A stretch of 64,000 nt of DNA from Narthecium ossifragum (lineage: Eukaryota; Streptophyta; Magnoliopsida; Dioscoreales; Nartheciaceae). Where the stretch lies: positions 12,417,397 through 12,481,396 of the forward strand of contig OY986973.1 in NCBI GenBank assembly GCA_963920575.1, read 5' to 3'. The notes under the pieces are model-generated. The model was not told the origin of the DNA and did no database searches. It saw only the letters and a list, made by a program, of their open reading frames with translations. A program made the position numbers and the translations under genes. Shown piece by piece: positions 60,101 to 64,000 of the stretch; positions within the stretch are counted from its first letter, which is position 1, and each line of letters opens with the position of its first letter.

Positions 60101-61432
60101 TGATACGAGCGGTCTACTCGTAATCCTCTCGTATCGGGTCTCTACTGCTCCAATCGATCAAAATTGGCCTGATCGGACTTAATTGAGTCCAATTGGCTGA
60201 GTCTGGCTTGAGATGGTTCAGATCTGGCTGAGCCTGATTGGATAGGACTTGACTGGGTCAAGTCTGAATTGATCTGGATCAGGTTGACCGGGTTAGATTG
60301 GGCTAAGTGGCCTGGATCCGGATTTGGTGGATGAGCTGAATCAATTAGACTGAGTCTGATTCAAGCTGGCTGAACCAGACTGGGGCTGAGGTTCGCCAGG
60401 GTGGATCACCGGCGTAGGGGTGGTGGCGGCGGTCGGGATCTTGGCAGGGAAGGTCGTAGGACGGTGGGGAAGAGATCCACCGGAGTGGATTTGTCGGTAG
60501 GTTGCCGGATCGCAGGGTTCTGGAGGCCGACGGCGCAGGTTTGGGTTCACCGGCGTCGATGACGACGGGGAGCTCAGCAGGAGGCTTGGGACGTCGGGGA
60601 GATGGTCGGGATCTGGTCTACGGAGGCCGCGGAAGGGTTTTAGGATGGTTTGGAGGTGGGATAGGGATCAGACGTGGTTAACGGCGGTGAGGACGAAGGT
60701 CGGGTTGTCGGGGGAAGACCGGAGACGACGACGGAAGAAGTGAAGGTACTGGCCGAGGTCGTGGGCTTGAGGGAAGATGTTGGAGGGATTAGGTGGCGAC
60801 GGGGGTGGCCAGAGAGCATACGGGAAGGATGTCGGTGTGAAGCTAGGGTTTGGGCGTGAGGAGGAGAGGACGAAGATGACACTGAGGTGGCAGGTGACGT
60901 GGTGCTGACGTGCTGGCGATGTGGAGAAGAGAGAAAGTGGTGGGAGAGAGAAATACTGTTGGGGGCAGTGCCGGCTGCGGAGAAGATGACCGACGAGGAA
61001 GAAGGTGGATCTATGGTGGATTTTTGGTGGAATCTAGATTACCTCTACTCCTATGATATTCTACTCCTATGATATTCTATCAACTATTCTTAACTCCTAA
61101 TAATTCTCTTCATCATTCATCTTTCATCAAACTAGTGAGGTCCCTTTTATAGAGGCCTTGACAGAGTCCTAATTCAACTAGAAAACCCCCTTGCTTAATT
61201 AGCAAGTAGTAAGGCTTTCAAACTCAACTCAACTTCCTAACTTAAAATGGTCTCTTAATTAATCACTAACAATCAAATATCAACTAGGACTCAATTAAAT
61301 ATAAAAGACTAATGATAAATCCAAATTAAATACTCTAGTTTGAACTAGGGAAGTCCAAGTCAAACTAGGAAAGAGACTGAACCAGTTTGGTTCCTCTTCG
61401 GGGTTCGGGTCGAGTCGGATCGACTCGTATCA
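60101..61432 (-). mobile_element. Solo LTR of family A, minus strand
   Basis: TGATACGAGCGGTC to CGACTCGTATCA. The flanks are GGCGA (60096-60100) and AGCGA (61433-61437), a target duplication with one mismatch. The gag reading resumes on the other side. The reverse TATA box is near 61146. Confidence 0.9.
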
Positions 61433-62442
61433 AGCGAGCTGCACGTCGTACGTGATGGCCGGCTTCAGTCCGCTGATGAAGAGACTCGGTACAACATCCC
61501 GAGCCAAGTGTGGGACACGACCTAGATCTCGGTCAAACCGGATCTGGTAGTCTCGGACCGAGCCATCTTGCTGAATCCGAGTGAGTTCGCCGATGGGGTC
61601 CTCATAGGTCGTCAGTCCATAGCGCAAGTGCAGGGTATGCTGGAAGGTATGCCATGTCGCGCATTCATCCATATCCTTCGACAGCTGGTACCATGACTGG
61701 GCATCTCCATTGAAGTGATAAGCGTCGTAACGGACCTTCTCTCGTTCATGGATAGAATGATAAGAGAAGAACTGCTCCGCCTTGAGAATCCAATGTGTAG
61801 GATCCGTAGAACCATCATAGCGGGGGGAAATCCATGCGAGGAATCCCGCCAGCAAGGGGTGGCTCACGGATTGAGTCATGGGGCGGTTCATATGCAGGTT
61901 TGGTATGAGGAGGGTAGTAATGGGGTTGTGGAAGAATTGGGTTGTAGGGTACATATGGAGGGGGCATAGGTTGCTGGTACGGAGGCGGGTGATAGGCCGG
62001 ATATAGGGGCTGATGTGGTGGTGGTGGAAAGGTCGTGGGGTCAGGTGGTGGGGCCGGCCAAGGGTGTGGTGTGGGTCGGTTGAGCAGGAGGTTGGGTTGG
62101 AGGGATTGGACCTGGTCCAACCAAGACGTAGTTGGGACTAGGGTTGGTTCGTTCCTGGGTAGGGACAGGCTCATGAGGAGTCGTAGGGGAACTAGGAGTT
62201 GTAGTAGGAGGCTGGTTAGGGCTAGGGTTAGGGTTACCTTACTCTCCCGCAATTCCTAGACTCGTTCTCTGCATCTGTAAGGCCATGAACGCAATCCTCT
62301 CAGAGATTCTGAGGATTAAGGCTTGCATCTCATGCTGCGATATCTGAATGGACAGCAACGATCCCTTGATACCGTCGATATCTTCACCAGTTACGGGAAG
62401 ATCCCGCTCCTTGAAAGAACTTGTAGGAGTTGCTCCTGCCAT
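61433..62442 (-). pseudogene. Ty3/Gypsy gag: leader and core of probable autonomous relative
   Basis: Starts with ATG at 62442 (MAGATPTS), 49 bases after the primer site. The leader has SQHEMQAL, ISERIAFMALQMQR. A TAA stops it near 62239; proline-rich text continues in other frames (PPPPHQPLYPAYHPPPYQQP at 62000-61920). After an extra C in a C run near 61828 the gag core follows: PRYDGSTDPTHWILKAEQFF, YHFNGDAQSWYQL, LRYGL..YEDP, TRIQQDGSVRDYQIRFD, LFISGLKPAI, typical of chromovirus-like plant gag. It is continued at 60100. The leader is homologous to the family B internal regions, so this is the best view of a complete gag for that group. Confidence 0.85.
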
Positions 62443-62490
62443 GTGGACTCCTTCGGAAGTATTCCGGGAGGCACAGATAGGAAGACAGAG

Positions 62491-62504
62491 CTCTGATACC
62501 AAGT
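62491..62504 (-). other. Primer binding site, initiator Met type
   Basis: CTCTGATACCAAGT on plus, directly before the LTR end TGATACGCCG. Confidence 0.85.
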
Positions 62505-62599
62505 TGATACGCCGAGCTTTCTCGTAAGCGCGGGTACCGGGTCTCTTGCCTGGTCTCGGCTCCTCCATAGCCAAATCTATGGCTACGTCGAGAGATACC
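62505..62599 (-). mobile_element. 5' LTR remnant of gag-bearing family B-like element
   Basis: TGATACGCCGAGC ... CGAGAGATACC is the reverse of an LTR end like family B's but with GCGCTTACGAGAAAGCTCGGCGTATCA in sense direction. Only the last 95 bp remain, followed by unrelated sequence. Confidence 0.75.
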
Positions 62600-62710
62600 G
62601 GTTGCCGCGAAGGTAACCGACGAGGAAGAAGGTGGATTGATAGACGTCGGTTGAAGAGAACTCTTGGGGAAGAGAACTCAGCCTCTGAATAGTTCCAAAG
62701 GAAGGGGGGA
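62600..62710 (-). other. Chimeric scraps between elements
   Basis: 62600-62640 (GACGAGGAAGAAGGTGGAT) matches the reverse of a family A LTR, as at 60990-61010. 62640-62710 ends in GAAGGGGGGA, a family A purine tract in plus orientation directly before the LTR at 62711. The two pieces have opposite orientation. Confidence 0.5.
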
Positions 62711-63401
62711 TGATACGAGTCGATTTGACTCGACTAACTGGACCCGCACCCAACAGAGGACCTAAACTGGTTTAGCCTCTTTCCTAGTTTGACTTGGACT
62801 TCCCTCGATTAAACTAGAGTTATTTAATTAGGATTTATTATTAGTCTTTTATATTTAATTGAGTCCTATTTGATATTTGATTGTTAGGAATTAATAAAGA
62901 GTTCTATTTTGAGTTAGTAAGTTGAGTTTGAGTTTGGAAGCCTTATTACGTGCTAATTAAGCAATGGAGTTTTCTAGTTGGATTAGAACTTGAGGCATCT
63001 ATAAAAGGACGTCAGTAGCTTTGTAATCATGGAGAGAATTATGATGAATTAATGAGAGTAATTAAGTAGGATATCATAGGAGTAGAAGTAATGTAGTTTC
63101 CATCAGAAATCCACCATCGATCCACCTTCTTCCCCGTTGGTCACCTTCTCCGCAGCCGGCACCGCCTCCACCAGTAATTCTCTCTCCCAGCCACTTTCTC
63201 TCTCTACCACGTCAGCGCCTCATCACCATCACTGTTCATCGACTCCTCTCTCTTCTCTCCCGTGCCCAAACCCTAGCCGTCTCCATCACCGCCGTTCTCT
63301 CCTCTTCAGCTCTCCTCCGTTGCCATCCAAGGGTACCTTCGACCTCCCTTCATCCCGACGACTCCGGCCATACCTTTCCCGCCACCCATCGTTGTCTACG
63401 G
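62711..63401 (+). mobile_element. Family A LTR, 3'-truncated by family B LTR
   Basis: Starts TGATACGAGTCGATTTGAC after a purine tract, so it is a 3' LTR. The promoter reads GGCATCTATAAAAGGACGTC near 62995. It breaks at 63402, within the CCG-rich half. Confidence 0.85.
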
Positions 63402-64000
63402 TGATACGAGGATGAACTGAGCCAATCAAAGAAGGGACCCATGTCCTTGCTTGGGTCGGTCCACGCCAAGGAGCTGGTTGCAACCAGGTCCCTTTGGGCG
63501 TCCTAAGCCCAACTGGCCAAAAGGATTCCTATTCCCTAGCTGGTTTGCTTACATAGTTGATTTCCTAGTTTGAGTTCAGTTTGTGCTTAGCTAGTTTCTA
63601 TTTAATTGAGTTCTAGTTTTGGTTGAGTCAAGTCACTTGCTTACTTAGTTCATTCCTGGTTATTAGGAGTCAGTTTGAGTTGAGTTAGTAAGAGTCTGTT
63701 TACTTGTTGTTCAAGCAAGAAGGTATTCAGGTTGGAGTAGAACTCTCTTGAGGCCTCTATAAAAGGACCTTTATAGCTTGTATTAGGTCATGGATGAATT
63801 TAATGGAGTTATTATTTAGTAGAGATAAATCCTAGGAGTATAAGTAACATAAGAGTAGTTGTAACCCTAATTGCCATCAAATCCACCAGCAACCTTCTAC
63901 TGCCGGCCACCATCCATCGCCACCATCCGCTGCCATCCACCGTCCAACCCCAAGTCCCGGGCATCTCCCTTGGCTGCCGTGCTTCCTTCCGCAACCTCAT
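63402..64000 (+). mobile_element. Family B LTR, cut by window edge
   Basis: Starts TGATACGAGGATGAACTGAG and continues to the window end, past the promoter CTCTATAAAAGGACC near 63755. The left flank is TACGG (63397-63401); the partner flank lies outside the window. Confidence 0.85.

Overview
This looks like a stretch of flowering-plant heterochromatin made almost wholly of LTR retrotransposons nested in one another. I see no host gene, rRNA or tRNA gene. The plant call rests on an Athila-type Ty3/Gypsy element with a tRNA-Asp primer site and on plant-style initiator-Met primer sites. I cannot name the species. Four groups of elements recur. (1) Athila-like elements (minus strand): one complete element with gag, protease, RT, RNase H and integrase, one pol-less derivative (LARD), one internally deleted remnant, two solo LTRs and one LARD fragment. 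(2) Tekay/Del-like solo LTRs (lineage tentative). (3) 'Family A': LTRs of about 1.3 kb that begin TGATACGAGTCGATCC and end CTCGTATCA. (4) 'Family B': LTRs of about 0.9-1.0 kb that begin TGATACGAGG and end GCATCGTATCA. A and B have a TATAAAAG promoter, an initiator-Met primer site and a similar polypurine tract. Most copies carry no pol, only proline-rich and unrecognised reading frames.

Layout. 1-7972: partial family A LTR; LARD fragment split by a Tekay-like solo LTR (TSD ACCAC) and a family A solo LTR (TSD AGCCC); family A LTR split by a family B solo LTR (TSD GATTA). 7973-12349: minus-strand family B element. 12350-38580: plus-strand family B element carrying a solo Athila-like LTR (TSD TCCGG) that itself holds the complete Athila element (TSD CTTTC), a Tekay-like solo LTR (TSD ATGAA) that holds the LARD (TSD ACGTA) and another solo LTR (TSD ACAAT), and a family B solo LTR (TSD TGACC). 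38581-44743: fragments around a family B element of a second subtype (TSD CAATG). 44744-58823: family B element whose 3' LTR holds a family A element, whose own 5' LTR holds a second family A element; an Athila remnant (TSD AATAC) sits further along. 58824-62710: decayed minus-strand family B-like copy that still shows a true gag, CCHC zinc knuckle and protease, so it hints at the autonomous partner. 62711-64000: family A LTR cut by a family B LTR that runs off the window.

How the parts work together. The Athila element is the only copy here with enzymes for reverse transcription and integration, and it is broken by one stop codon and two frameshifts. The LARD shares its primer site type and LTR blocks and probably used Athila enzymes. 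Families A and B probably used enzymes of a Ty3/Gypsy relative represented by the gag-protease remnant near 59-62 kb. Most copies are solo LTRs with recognisable target-site duplications, which points to frequent LTR-LTR recombination. The most novel content is the conserved unrecognised reading frame in families A and B, the swapped palindrome arrays in Athila-like LTRs, and three inverted LTR junctions.
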